This document shows, piece after piece, positions 7,087 through 16,468 of a stretch of 64,000 nt of DNA. Below the pieces are notes generated by a model that worked only from the letters and a program-made list of their open reading frames with translations, searched no databases and was not told the origin of the DNA. The DNA is taken from contig JBBDRB010000083.1 in the NCBI GenBank assembly GCA_040905685.1, positions 1 through 64,000 of the forward strand, read 5' to 3'. Within the stretch, counting starts at the first letter, position 1; each line of letters begins with the position of its first letter. The translations under genes were made by a program, and so were the position numbers. Source of the DNA: JBBDMU01 sp040905685. GTDB lineage: Bacteria; Bacteroidota; Rhodothermia; Balneolales; Natronogracilivirgulaceae.

Positions 7087-7749
7087 ATGAACATGCAGAA
7101 CCAACCTTTATTTGACGTGGACAGTTTGAAGAACATGGAGCCACAAAATCAGCTCGTACCCATGGTTATTGAAACGACCAGCCGGGGCGAGCGCGCCTAT
7201 GATATTTATTCCCGGCTGCTTAAAGACCGTATTGTCATTCTCGGGACGCCCATAAATGATGCGGTTGCAAGTAATTTAATTGCCCAGCTGCTGTTTTTGG
7301 AATCGGAAGATCCTGACAAGGATATTAGTTTTTATATCAACAGCCCCGGCGGGGTCGTCTCCGCAGGAATGGCCGTCTATGATACGATGCAGTACATCCG
7401 CAGCGACGTTGCCACGACCTGTATCGGCATGGCGGCATCTATGGGTGCGGTTCTGCTTACGGCCGGAGCGGCCGGCAAAAGGTCGGCCCTGCCCAATGCC
7501 CGGGTCATGATACACCAGCCTTTGGGCGGGGTCCAGGGCCAGGCCAGCGATATTGAAATAGAGGCCCGTGAAATTCTGCGTATTAAAAAGAGCCTGAGCT
7601 CCATTATCGGAAAACATACCGGTAAATCACTCGAAGACATTTTAAAGGATTCCGACCGGAACAAGTGGATGGATGCAGAGGAATCCAAAAGCTATGGCTT
7701 GATTGACAAAGTTCTGGAACGCCCTGAGAAAAAACCCAAATCTGAATAA
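7087..7749 (+). CDS. clpP: ATP-dependent Clp protease proteolytic subunit
   Basis: A 220-residue ClpP, the serine-protease chamber that degrades proteins fed in by ClpX. Ser118 (GMAASMGA) and His143 (MIHQP) match Ser111 and His136 of E. coli with a constant offset of seven. The third triad residue, Asp185 in E. coli, falls on Asn192 (SDRNKWM). An Asn at this place is known from Listeria ClpP1, which is poorly active alone. The oligomerisation and substrate regions (SPGGVVSAGMAVYD, PLGGVQGQASDI) are kept. The ATG at 7087 gives an N-terminal extension of about 20 residues, likely a cleaved propeptide. clpX starts 8 bases after its stop. Confidence 0.96.
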   Translation: MNMQNQPLFDVDSLKNMEPQNQLVPMVIETTSRGERAYDIYSRLLKDRIVILGTPINDAVASNLIAQLLFLESEDPDKDISFYINSPGGVVSAGMAVYDTMQYIRSDVATTCIGMAASMGAVLLTAGAAGKRSALPNARVMIHQPLGGVQGQASDIEIEAREILRIKKSLSSIIGKHTGKSLEDILKDSDRNKWMDAEESKSYGLIDKVLERPEKKPKSE

Positions 7750-7757
7750 ATACTGTT

Positions 7758-9002
7758 ATGAGCAAACATAGCATACGATGCACATTTTGCGGTCGCTCCA
7801 GCGATGAAGTGGAAAGCATGGTAGCCGGCCCGGATGTCTATATCTGTGACCGTTGCGTCGCCGATGCTTCTGGGATTGTAAAGAGCGATCTATCCAACCG
7901 TACTTCACGTAAAAAGACCCGTCAGAAAGATCTGATGAAGCCCATTGAGATCAAGGCTAAATTGGATGAATATGTCATCGGTCAGGAGATTGCAAAAAAA
8001 ACCCTGTCTGTGGCTGTCTACAACCACTATAAACGCGTCAATAACGACCCGGAAAACGGCGGGGCCGATTCAGCCGAAATTGAAAAAAGCAATATCGTGC
8101 TGCTGGGTCCGACCGGGTCAGGCAAAACCCTGTTGGCCAAAACCCTGGCAAAAGTTGTGGATGTGCCATTCTGCATAGCCGATGCCACGGCGCTCACCGA
8201 AGCCGGTTATGTTGGCGAAGATGTGGAAAGCATCCTGTCCAATTTGCTCCAGGCTGCCGATTATGACGTGGAGCGGGCCGAACGGGGCATTGTTTACATC
8301 GATGAGGTCGATAAGGTGGCCAGAAAGGGAGACAATCCATCCATCACCCGTGATGTTTCCGGTGAAGGGGTGCAGCAGGCACTGCTGAAAATCCTCGAGG
8401 GCACCATCGCCAACGTACCACCGAAAGGCGGGCGAAAGCATCCTGAACAAAGCTTTATTAACATCAATACCAATAATATCCTGTTTGTTTGCGGGGGTGC
8501 GTTCGAAGGACTGGCCGAGATTATTTCACGGCGTCTATCCACCAGCAACATGGGTTTCAATGCAGCCCAATCGGTTAAATACGATAAAAACGATCCGGAT
8601 ATTTTCATTCATGTTGAGCCTGAAGATCTTCAGCGGTTCGGGCTTATCCCTGAGTTGATCGGCCGGATGCCCATCATATCCGGGCTGAAAGAGCTCTCCG
8701 AAGAGGCTATGATCGAGATCCTGCTAACGCCAAAAAATGCCCTTGTCAGGCAGTATCAAAAGCTGTTTGAAATGGAAGGCGTTGAACTTGTTATCAACGA
8801 TGATGCGCTGAAGCTCATAGTCAAGCAGGCTCTCAAACGCAAAACCGGCGCTCGAGGACTCCGCTCAATTATGGAGCGATGCATGCTGGATATTATGTTC
8901 ACCTTGCCGACCATGCGCAATATTGAGCGGTGCATCATAACCAAAGAAACGGTTGAATCCAATTCACCGCCGGTGTACGAGAAAAGAAAAGCCTCGGCCT
9001 AA
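7758..9002 (+). CDS. clpX: ClpX unfoldase subunit
   Basis: A 414-residue AAA+ unfoldase that recognises substrates and threads them into ClpP. The N-terminal zinc-binding domain has Cys8, Cys11, Cys30 and Cys33. It has Walker A GPTGSGKT, Walker B IVYIDEVDK, the pore loop GYVGED, and the C-terminal small AAA domain with KTGARGLRSI. The ClpP-docking loop, usually IGF or LGF, reads MGF here (SNMGFNA). Length is normal. It directly follows clpP, so the two are surely made together. Confidence 0.97.
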   Translation: MSKHSIRCTFCGRSSDEVESMVAGPDVYICDRCVADASGIVKSDLSNRTSRKKTRQKDLMKPIEIKAKLDEYVIGQEIAKKTLSVAVYNHYKRVNNDPENGGADSAEIEKSNIVLLGPTGSGKTLLAKTLAKVVDVPFCIADATALTEAGYVGEDVESILSNLLQAADYDVERAERGIVYIDEVDKVARKGDNPSITRDVSGEGVQQALLKILEGTIANVPPKGGRKHPEQSFININTNNILFVCGGAFEGLAEIISRRLSTSNMGFNAAQSVKYDKNDPDIFIHVEPEDLQRFGLIPELIGRMPIISGLKELSEEAMIEILLTPKNALVRQYQKLFEMEGVELVINDDALKLIVKQALKRKTGARGLRSIMERCMLDIMFTLPTMRNIERCIITKETVESNSPPVYEKRKASA

Positions 9003-9095
9003 AAGGGGCGGCCTTAAGGTAAAGGGTTGTAATTTATATGATACTTCTGCGTAAATGTAGTAGTTTATACCTTATTTCCTATACCCTTATGAGTC

Positions 9096-10418
9096 ATGTC
9101 ATTCTCGTCAAGTAAGATAAAGATCACACTCATGGCTCTGTTGCTTATCACAGCGGCAGGTTCGGTGCTTTATACACAGTTTCTGATCGACAGCATCCGT
9201 AAACAGGAACGGTCAAGTGTTGAGTTATGGGCTAAAGCTATGAATTACATAAGTGTACCTCATCACAATGAAACACGGGAAGAGATTGAAGGTATCATTG
9301 GGGATATAGAAAGCAACCCGTACATAAGCCGTTCCCAGAAATTGCGGTGGACCCGGGTGCTGAGCAGGGCCGAATCGGACCTGGCTAATTCCGCCCTGGA
9401 TTTTGTGGCTTCCGAACTGATCATTCAAAATCGTTTCGAAATACCCTCTATCGTTGTTGATGAACAGCAGCAGATCCTGCATCACCGAAACGCCGATAAC
9501 CGGGACCTGAACGAGTCGCTTATCAGGGAATTCAGCAGTCTGAATCAGCCTATTTCCATTTCCGTCGGTTCCCATAATTTCAGTGAGCAGCAGCGTATTT
9601 ACTACGGGGAAAGCTCTGTCATACGTACCCTCCGGTATTTTCCCTATATCCAGTTTGGATTGCTGGCCGTATTTCTGGGCATAGGATACCTTAGCCTGAG
9701 CAGCCTGAAACGCACGGAACAGTCTAATCTATGGGTTGGTATGGCCAAGGAAGCCGCCCATCAGCTCGGCACTCCCCTGTCCAGCTTATATGGTTGGGTG
9801 GAACTGCTCAGGGATCAAACCAATGACGATGCTTCGCTCAGGATTATCCATGAACTGAACGATGACCTCAAACGGGTGGAAAGTGTGGCCGAACGGTTTA
9901 ACCAGATCGGATCCGAACCAAAGCTGAAGACGCAGCGTGTGGCTACCGTTATCGAAGAGGTTAGCAGCTACCTCGAACGGCGTTTACCGCAACTGGGTAA
10001 AGAAGTTTCGTTTAAGGTGAATGTCCAGTCCGATGTCCGTGCCGAACTTAATTCCGTGCTGTTTGCCTGGTCCATAGAAAATATGATAAAAAATGCGATG
10101 GACGCCATTGAAGCCAACCAGAAGAATTCCCTGGTAACCATCGACTCCCGTCAGATCGAAGATCGGGTGATCATCGACATTACCGACACGGGACGCGGCA
10201 TGGAGAAGAAATATTTTAATGAAGTGTTCAACCCGGGTTTCAGCACCAAGAAGCGGGGCTGGGGCCTGGGCCTGTCGCTGACCAAGCGTATTGTGGAGGA
10301 TTACCACAACGGCTATGTTTATGTGCATAAATCGGCCCCGGGAAAAGGGACCACCTTCAGAATTGAACTTCCCGTTTCCCAGGCGCTGGTTACGGCTCCC
10401 AAAGGCGTTCCCGCCTGA
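9096..10418 (+). CDS. membrane-bound sensor histidine kinase
   Basis: A 440-residue two-component sensor. It has two transmembrane segments (about 8-28 and 183-203) with a ~150-residue extracytoplasmic sensing part between them that I do not recognise. No HAMP domain is seen. The phosphoacceptor is His222 in KEAAHQLGTPLSS. The ATPase domain follows with the N box ENMIKNAMDA, G1 box DTGRGM and G2 box GWGLGLSL. No response regulator gene is adjacent; the closest lone receiver is at 44.2 kb. It lies 93 bases after clpX and converges on queA with a 7-base gap, so it may be read through from the clp genes. Confidence 0.9.
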   Translation: MSFSSSKIKITLMALLLITAAGSVLYTQFLIDSIRKQERSSVELWAKAMNYISVPHHNETREEIEGIIGDIESNPYISRSQKLRWTRVLSRAESDLANSALDFVASELIIQNRFEIPSIVVDEQQQILHHRNADNRDLNESLIREFSSLNQPISISVGSHNFSEQQRIYYGESSVIRTLRYFPYIQFGLLAVFLGIGYLSLSSLKRTEQSNLWVGMAKEAAHQLGTPLSSLYGWVELLRDQTNDDASLRIIHELNDDLKRVESVAERFNQIGSEPKLKTQRVATVIEEVSSYLERRLPQLGKEVSFKVNVQSDVRAELNSVLFAWSIENMIKNAMDAIEANQKNSLVTIDSRQIEDRVIIDITDTGRGMEKKYFNEVFNPGFSTKKRGWGLGLSLTKRIVEDYHNGYVYVHKSAPGKGTTFRIELPVSQALVTAPKGVPA

Positions 10419-10425
10419 GGCGAGC

Positions 10426-11418
10426 CTATACGATAAGCATGGCGTCGCCGAACGAATAGAAACGGTATTGTTCCCTTATGGCATGCTGGTAAACCTTCTT
10501 CATTTCTTCATATCCCATCAGGGCCGCCACCATGATAAGCAGGGTGCTTTTAGGCAGATGAAAGTTGGTTACCAGGGCGTTTACGGCCTTAAATTCAAAG
10601 CCGGGTTTAATATAGATGTCAGTACGTCCTTTTCCGGTGGTGAACCGGCTGCCGGTGATCCGGCTTGATTCAAGGACGCGGGCGCTGGTGGTGCCCACGG
10701 CCGTGATGTGGCGGGCCCGGTTCAGGAGCTCAGCCGCACGGTCATCAATCTCATACTGCTCGCTGTGAAGCCTGTTACCCAGCCGTTCGTCCTTGACCGG
10801 AGCAAAGGTGCCCAAGCCGACATGAAGCGTGACCTCAGCCTTCCGGATCCCCTTCTCCTCAAGGCTGGCAAATACTTCATCGGTGAAATGCAGCCCTGCC
10901 GTCGGAGCGGCTTTGCTGCCCTGATGACGGGCAAAAATGGTCTGATAGCGTTCGGCCAGGTTTTCATCCTGCCTGATATAGGGAGGGAAGGGGGTAAGGC
11001 GGTAGCCATCGAATCCCGGGTCATTCAACGGAAGATTAAATGCCAGGCGGCGCTGCCCGTCATCCAGCACTTCCTGTACTTCGGCATGGATCTGCGGGGT
11101 AAGCTCCACGGTTTGGCCGGCTTTGAACTTTCGTCCCGGCCGCACCAGAGCGACCGCCGTGCGGTCATCCGGCTGATCGGTGATAAAGATTTCCCTGGTG
11201 CCAAACAGAAGCCGGGCTTTTTCAACCTTGCTGTTGTTGATCACCAGGGTGGTTTCAGAGGGGAGATGCCTGTGGAGGTTATAAAAAAAATCATCCCTGA
11301 TGGTCCCCGACTTCCGGTCATACACCAGCAGTCGCGAATGATCGCGCGGTGTGGCCGGCTGCTGGGCAATCAGCTTATCCGGCAGATGGTAATCAAAATC
11401 AGAGAGCGTGTAAGGCAT
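10426..11418 (-). CDS. queA: tRNA ribosyltransferase-isomerase QueA
   Basis: A 330-residue S-adenosylmethionine:tRNA ribosyltransferase-isomerase. It adds the ribosyl-derived ring to preQ1 in tRNA during queuosine synthesis. Family blocks are the N-terminal YDLP-like start (FDYHLPDKLIAQQP), DHSRLLV, the PTAGLHFT motif, LHVGLGTF and the C-terminal NFHLPKSTLLIMVAAL. The length is slightly short of E. coli QueA (356), and no block is missing. It ends convergent with the histidine kinase. The CDGSH gene lies 20 bases upstream on the same strand. Confidence 0.96.
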   Translation of the reverse strand: MPYTLSDFDYHLPDKLIAQQPATPRDHSRLLVYDRKSGTIRDDFFYNLHRHLPSETTLVINNSKVEKARLLFGTREIFITDQPDDRTAVALVRPGRKFKAGQTVELTPQIHAEVQEVLDDGQRRLAFNLPLNDPGFDGYRLTPFPPYIRQDENLAERYQTIFARHQGSKAAPTAGLHFTDEVFASLEEKGIRKAEVTLHVGLGTFAPVKDERLGNRLHSEQYEIDDRAAELLNRARHITAVGTTSARVLESSRITGSRFTTGKGRTDIYIKPGFEFKAVNALVTNFHLPKSTLLIMVAALMGYEEMKKVYQHAIREQYRFYSFGDAMLIV

Positions 11419-11438
11419 TTCGCGGCCATCTCTCAGCT

Positions 11439-11675
11439 TTATATATTCTTGTGTGTTCCGTCACAAAAGGGAGGTTTTCCGGTTTTCTTGCATCCGCACC
11501 AGGCCAGTTTTTTTGCTTCGGTAACTTTCTCAATAACGGGTTTGAACTCCGTCGTTTTATGTGAACCGTCACAATAGGGCTGTTTACCGGAAAGTCCGCA
11601 TGCGCACCATGCATAGGTTCCCGCTTCGACTGAAATGACAAATGGACTCGTGGTCGCCGTTGATTTTTTATTCAT
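11439..11675 (-). CDS. double CDGSH iron-sulfur protein
   Basis: A 78-residue protein made almost entirely of two CDGSH-type 2Fe-2S sites. Site one has Cys24, Cys26, Cys35 and His39 (CDGSH). Site two has Cys60, Cys62, Cys71 and His75 (CDGTH). The 3Cys-1His ligation of this family binds redox-active, pH-sensitive 2Fe-2S clusters. Two sites in one short chain mimic the homodimer of mitoNEET. No transmembrane anchor is present, so it should be cytoplasmic. It lies between marC and queA on the same strand, with gaps of 10 and 20 bases. The electron partner is not evident. Confidence 0.92.
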   Translation of the reverse strand: MNKKSTATTSPFVISVEAGTYAWCACGLSGKQPYCDGSHKTTEFKPVIEKVTEAKKLAWCGCKKTGKPPFCDGTHKNI

Positions 11676-11685
11676 GAATTCACAG

Positions 11686-12330
11686 TTAAGGGTTGATTAT
11701 AAAGAGGCCGTTTACAATGAGGGTTATGCCGCTGATGATGAACTGCACACCAATGCAAAGGGTAATGAAACCCATCATTCTTGTCAATGCGGACATCCCG
11801 GTCTTTCCCAGGATTTTCACGGCGGCCGGGGCAATTCTTAGAATGATATAAGCCGTCAGGGCCACCAGGCATATCGCCAATAATACGGTGAAATAATGAT
11901 TGAATTCGGTGGCCTGTGATTGCAGACCCAGAACCACGGCAATGCTGCCCGGACCGGACAGCAGGGGCATGGCAAGGGGGCTAAAAGAGATGTCGGCCTT
12001 GGCCTGGGCGTCTTTCTGATCTTCGAACGAGAGTTTTCGTCCCCGCATATCCGGATCCAGCAGGCTATAGGCCCACTTCATGATCATCAGTCCGCCGGCG
12101 ATGCGTATTCCTTCCATGCTGATACCAAAAAAATTAATGATATAGGTGCCTCCGATCAGAAAGACCGACAGGATAAGCACCATAAACAAGGCCGCCTTTC
12201 CGGCCTGTCTGTCCCTGTGCTCGCTGGTGTGGGTGTCTGTCAAAGCCAGAAAGACCGGCATGGCAGTAAACGGGTTAACTATGGACAGGATCGCAATAAA
12301 GCTGGCTAATAAAAAAGTAACTGAGATCAA
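11686..12330 (-). CDS. MarC family integral membrane protein
   Basis: A 214-residue membrane protein with about six hydrophobic segments and the MarC/UPF0056 hallmarks: an early SIVNPFTAMPVFLALT block and a central PLAMPLLSGPGSIAVV block. Despite its name, MarC is not shown to cause antibiotic resistance, and its transported substrate is unknown. It is first in a minus-strand run with the CDGSH gene and queA. A 138-base divergent spacer separates it from the EamA transporter and probably holds both promoters. Confidence 0.9.
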   Translation of the reverse strand: MISVTFLLASFIAILSIVNPFTAMPVFLALTDTHTSEHRDRQAGKAALFMVLILSVFLIGGTYIINFFGISMEGIRIAGGLMIMKWAYSLLDPDMRGRKLSFEDQKDAQAKADISFSPLAMPLLSGPGSIAVVLGLQSQATEFNHYFTVLLAICLVALTAYIILRIAPAAVKILGKTGMSALTRMMGFITLCIGVQFIISGITLIVNGLFIINP

Positions 12331-12468
12331 GAACGTGCTGGTAAAAGACGAGGGGGTAAAGAACTCCCTAAATTAAAGAAAATTTTATCCATCCATGCAA
12401 TTAATTTGGAAACGGGGGGAAAGAGCGCCATTTTCAGCTTTCTGATCTAAATCAAAATCCATATCAGC

Positions 12469-13332
12469 ATGACCTGGCTGCTCTTTGCCTTTTTAACAGC
12501 ATTTTTTGAATCCATGAAAGACCTGTTCGGAAAGCTCGGGCTGGTACATCTAAACGAATTTGTGATTTCCTGGGCATTAATGTCCTTTGCCCTGCCATTT
12601 TTAATCCCCCTGCTGTTTTTCATTGAAATACCCGAGCTGAACCGTCAGTTTGCCTGGTCCTTTCTGGCCGGTGGTGTTATCAATGCCACCAGCATCCTTT
12701 TTTATATGAAAGCTATCCGCGCCTCGGACCTGTCCATTACGGTGCCCATGATGACGTTCACACCGTTATTTCTGCTGGTCACTTCTCCGGTAATACTGGG
12801 GGAATATCCATCCCGTTTGGGTATAGCAGGCGTGTTTTTGATCGTGATCGGATCCTATATGCTGAATATAAGGCAGCGCAGGCAGGGCTTTTTAGCTCCG
12901 TTTAAAGCGCTGTTTGTTGAAACCGGACCCCGTATCATGCTCGGGGTGGCCTTTTTATGGAGTTTCACGGCTAACATTGATAAAATAGGGGTTCAGAATT
13001 CATCACCGATTTTCTGGGCCATTTCCATGACCGGCCTGGTATCTCTTATCTTACTGCCGCCTATGCTGCTGTTCACCGACCATTCGTTCAGACAGATTTC
13101 CGGTCAGGTAAAAGCCCTGCTTCCCCTCGGCATGTTTAACGCTTTTGCCCTGGTGGCGCAAATGACGGCCATTAATATAGCCCTGGTTGCTTACGTGATT
13201 TCCATCAAGCGCAGCAGCACCATCCTGAGCGTGTTCTGGGGGCATTTTTTCCTGGGCGAGAAGGGGCTCAAAGAACGATTGCTGGGAGTGTTGATCATGG
13301 TAGCGGGGGTAGTGCTGATCTCTGTATCCTGA
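12469..13332 (+). CDS. EamA/DMT family transporter
   Basis: A 287-residue inner-membrane protein with about ten hydrophobic segments arranged as two EamA halves (about 1-130 and 150-287). The end of the first half, with FTPLFLLVTSPVILGEYPS, and of the second, with ISIKRSSTILSVFWGHFFLGEK, carry the typical 'promote the helix then Gly-Glu' endings. DMT proteins usually export small metabolites such as amino acids; the substrate here is unknown. Its stop abuts the stop of the convergent gene with no base between. Confidence 0.88.
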   Translation: MTWLLFAFLTAFFESMKDLFGKLGLVHLNEFVISWALMSFALPFLIPLLFFIEIPELNRQFAWSFLAGGVINATSILFYMKAIRASDLSITVPMMTFTPLFLLVTSPVILGEYPSRLGIAGVFLIVIGSYMLNIRQRRQGFLAPFKALFVETGPRIMLGVAFLWSFTANIDKIGVQNSSPIFWAISMTGLVSLILLPPMLLFTDHSFRQISGQVKALLPLGMFNAFALVAQMTAINIALVAYVISIKRSSTILSVFWGHFFLGEKGLKERLLGVLIMVAGVVLISVS

Positions 13333-13896
13333 TTAGAACAAATCCCTCTGGTTGGTGCTTTCCTGCCTTTGCGCCCGGATGATGACGGGATTTTCGTTGC
13401 GATTGACCAGCAGCATGTCGGGATGAAAACGTTTTTCGAAGAGGCGCTGGGAAACCCCCTGCAGGGCGGCCTCGCCGGATTCGCTAAGCGTCAGCACTCC
13501 GGATTCATCTTCTTTCAGGAAATCAAACTGTTTAAGATCGTTTACGATCAGGAAGGCGAGCTGGGCCATCGTGCCGCAATTGTTTTCGATGTAGGATCGG
13601 GTGGACCCGGCCGCTGAGCCGTCATGGGCCATACCCAGGACGTTGAGTTCAACTTCGGTGAGCGGATACCCCAGGCTGCCTTTGGTCAGCAAGGCATCCC
13701 AGGCCGGCTGGCTGTAATGCAACCCAAACCAGGTTTTGCTCTTTTTTATAAGTTTAAACGTGGCGGCACAGCCAAAAAAATCACCGGCCGGAGCATCGGC
13801 CGGTTCGCCCCTTGACCGGTAAAGGGATATGACATTCGCCAGATCAAGGGTGTTCAGGTTGGGGGGATACCGAAAATATACTGGGCTTTTCTTCAA
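13333..13896 (-). CDS. hypothetical protein downstream of topA
   Basis: A 187-residue soluble protein I do not recognise. It has no signal peptide or membrane segment. The C-terminal part (about 135-175) has the pattern of a winged helix: a strand-like hairpin GVLTLSESGEAA followed by a long helix, as in many small DNA-binding regulators. This is only a shape resemblance. It begins six bases after the topA stop, so it is probably co-transcribed with topoisomerase I. Its 3' end meets the EamA gene exactly. Confidence 0.65.
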   Translation of the reverse strand: MKKSPVYFRYPPNLNTLDLANVISLYRSRGEPADAPAGDFFGCAATFKLIKKSKTWFGLHYSQPAWDALLTKGSLGYPLTEVELNVLGMAHDGSAAGSTRSYIENNCGTMAQLAFLIVNDLKQFDFLKEDESGVLTLSESGEAALQGVSQRLFEKRFHPDMLLVNRNENPVIIRAQRQESTNQRDLF

Positions 13897-13902
13897 GGAC
13901 TA

Positions 13903-16455
13903 CTACATTTTAGTTTTTATCAACTCCAGGGCATCATATTTCTGAAATTTTTCAGGGTCCGAGCCTTTAGGCAAACTGATGTTCTTCTTGCCGTATTTAA
14001 TATACGGGCCATACCGGCCGGTCATGATGTTGATCTCGGTCCCGCTTTCGGGATGTTCGCCCAACTCTCTGATCACCGACGAGGCTTTCCGGGCTTTTCC
14101 GGTTTTTTTCTGGTTGAGCAGCTCAACCGCTCTGTCGAGTTCAACGGTAAGGACATTGTCATCTTTGGCTAATGATTTAAAAGCACCGTCATGAACGACA
14201 AAAGGGCCGTACCGTCCTACCCCGGCCTTGATCTCTTTTCCTGTTTCCGGATGATTGCCCAGGCTTCGGGGAAGTTCCAGCAGTTTCAGGGCCAGTTCCA
14301 GATCAACCTCTTCCATGGTCATGCCCTTTAGCAAAGATACCCTTTTAGGCTTCGGTTTTTCTTCGGTCGGTTCACCGAGTTGCACATAAGGTCCAAACCG
14401 TCCGGTGAGCACAAAGATCGGCAGCCCGGTTTCGGGATGACTGCCCAGGGAGATCGGGCCTTCCTCGGATTGTTTGAGCAACTCCTGGAGCTTTTCAACG
14501 GTAATATCACTGGGGGCCAGACTGACCGGCAGCGAGGTTGAAACCTGCTCGCCGTCTTTACCCGTTTGCACGTACGGTCCGAAGCGGCCTACATAGACCT
14601 TCAGTTCATCCATGCCCGAGAGGGGAAGGTCGATCCTGCGGGCCGTTTGTGGGTCAATCTGTGATTCCTGACGGTCCACAGCCGCCTTTAATCCGCTTTC
14701 TCCGGAGTAATACGTCGTCAGGTATTTAATGGGATCTTCCTTGCCGATGGCAATTTCATCGAGCCGGTCTTCCATTTTGGAGGTAAACTTCTGGTCCACC
14801 ATTTCCGGAAAATGCTCTTCAAGCAGTCCGCTTACGGCAAAGGCCGTGAAACTCGGGACCAGAGCCGAGCCTTCCTTCAAGGCATATCCGCGATCCTGAA
14901 CCGTACTGATGATGGTGGCATAGGTGCTGGGGCGACCAACGCCTTCTTTCTCCAGTTGCTTAACCAGCGTGGCTTCGGTGTATCGGGCCGGAGGCTTGGT
15001 TTCATGGGCCAGGGCATTGATCTCCCTGCAATCTACGCCATCGTTTTCTTTCAGGTCAGGCAACGGTTTTTCCTGATCCTCGATTTGCGCTTCCGGATCA
15101 TCGCTGCCTTCGACATAGGCACGAAAGAATCCGGGAAAAAGGATCTTCTTACCGGTGGTCCTGAAATCGGCTGAGGTTTCGCCGCGCACGGCGTTAATGG
15201 TCACCGTGGTGAATTCAAGCCGGGCTTCGGCCATTTGCGTAGCTACGGTCCGCTTCCAGATCATTTCATACATCTTGAGATGGATGCCTGTGAGCCCGCT
15301 GTCCTTTGGCGTAACAAATTCACTTCCTGCCGGACGTATGGCCTCGTGGGCTTCCTGGGCGCCTTTGGATTTTTTTGTATAGGTTCGCACGCTCTTATAC
15401 AAATAATCCTGGCCGTACATACTCTCCACGGCGGTTCGCGCCGCGTTCACGGCCTGGGTGGAAAGGTTGGTAGAATCGGTTCTCATATAGGTTATGAATC
15501 CTTCCTCATACAGCTTCTGGGCCGTGCGCATGGCGTCCCGTCCGGACAGGCCCATCCTCCGGTTGGCTTCCTGTTGCAGGGTTGAGGTGATGAACGGCGG
15601 GGCCGGAGACCGGGTTTGCCTGTTTTTCTCGATCGCGGCAATATTCCAGTCGGCTTTCAGCAGATCTTCCCTCAGGGAAGAGGCGGCTTTTTCGTTTAGT
15701 AATTCAACGGAATCCGGTTTTTTCAGTTTCCCGGTAGCTTCGTCAAAATCCTTGCCGGTTGCCAGACGCTTTTCATTGAGACGGGTCAGGATGGCTTCAA
15801 ATTCGGTGGATTCACGGTCCCGGCTATTCAGCCTTGCTTTGAGGTCCCAATAGGTTCCGCTGCGGAAACGCATTCGTTCGCGTTCACGCTGGACCAAAAG
15901 TTCAACAGCTACCGACTGCACACGGCCGGCCGAGAGTCCGGGCGCAATTTTTTTCCAGAGAAGCGGTGATATAGTATAGCCGGCCAGACGGTCTATGATC
16001 CGGCGCGCCTCCTGGGCATGGACCAGGTTCATATTTACATCCCGATAGCCTTCCAGGGCTTTGTTGATAGCCTCCTCGGTGATCTCATGAAAGACAATCC
16101 GTTTGACCGGGATTTTGGGCTTCAGCACTTCCAGCAAATGCCAGGAAATACCTTCTCCTTCCCGGTCCTCGTCTGTTGCCAGTATCAGTTCATCGGCCTG
16201 GCTGATCAGGTCTTTCAATCGTTTTACGGTTTTTTTCTTCTGGGAAGAAATAACATACAGCGGTTCAAAATCTTTATCGACGTTGATACCGAGATTGGAC
16301 CATTTTTCTTTTTTATACTTTGCAGGTACTTCTTTGGCAGAGGCCGGCAAATCCCGGATATGGCCATTGCAGGAATCTACGGAATAGGAATTTCCCAGAA
16401 ACTTCTTAATGGTTTTTGCTTTGGTTGGTGATTCAACGATTACTAAAGATCTCAT
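13903..16455 (-). CDS. topA: DNA topoisomerase I
   Basis: An 850-residue type IA topoisomerase that relaxes negative supercoils. The TOPRIM domain has Glu9 (VIVESPTKAKT) and Asp95/Asp97 (TDEDREGE). The catalytic tyrosine is Tyr323 in GFITYMRTDST. The SAGRVQSVA block is present at about 175-183. The C-terminal third holds repeated GRFGPYVQ-type modules without the Cys4 zinc ribbons found in E. coli, a form common in Bacteroidota. The start has MRSLVIVESPTKA, the usual N-terminus. An unknown gene follows it; the peroxiredoxin gene is 13 bases upstream on the same strand. Confidence 0.97.
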   Translation of the reverse strand: MRSLVIVESPTKAKTIKKFLGNSYSVDSCNGHIRDLPASAKEVPAKYKKEKWSNLGINVDKDFEPLYVISSQKKKTVKRLKDLISQADELILATDEDREGEGISWHLLEVLKPKIPVKRIVFHEITEEAINKALEGYRDVNMNLVHAQEARRIIDRLAGYTISPLLWKKIAPGLSAGRVQSVAVELLVQRERERMRFRSGTYWDLKARLNSRDRESTEFEAILTRLNEKRLATGKDFDEATGKLKKPDSVELLNEKAASSLREDLLKADWNIAAIEKNRQTRSPAPPFITSTLQQEANRRMGLSGRDAMRTAQKLYEEGFITYMRTDSTNLSTQAVNAARTAVESMYGQDYLYKSVRTYTKKSKGAQEAHEAIRPAGSEFVTPKDSGLTGIHLKMYEMIWKRTVATQMAEARLEFTTVTINAVRGETSADFRTTGKKILFPGFFRAYVEGSDDPEAQIEDQEKPLPDLKENDGVDCREINALAHETKPPARYTEATLVKQLEKEGVGRPSTYATIISTVQDRGYALKEGSALVPSFTAFAVSGLLEEHFPEMVDQKFTSKMEDRLDEIAIGKEDPIKYLTTYYSGESGLKAAVDRQESQIDPQTARRIDLPLSGMDELKVYVGRFGPYVQTGKDGEQVSTSLPVSLAPSDITVEKLQELLKQSEEGPISLGSHPETGLPIFVLTGRFGPYVQLGEPTEEKPKPKRVSLLKGMTMEEVDLELALKLLELPRSLGNHPETGKEIKAGVGRYGPFVVHDGAFKSLAKDDNVLTVELDRAVELLNQKKTGKARKASSVIRELGEHPESGTEINIMTGRYGPYIKYGKKNISLPKGSDPEKFQKYDALELIKTKM

Positions 16456-16468
16456 ACGTTCTGTGTAT

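Noticed and set aside
10708..11577. Long 289-codon open frame on the plus strand opposite queA and the CDGSH gene
   Set aside because: It runs antisense to two clear genes with intact motifs and its protein shows no domain; codon shadows of GC-rich genes explain it.
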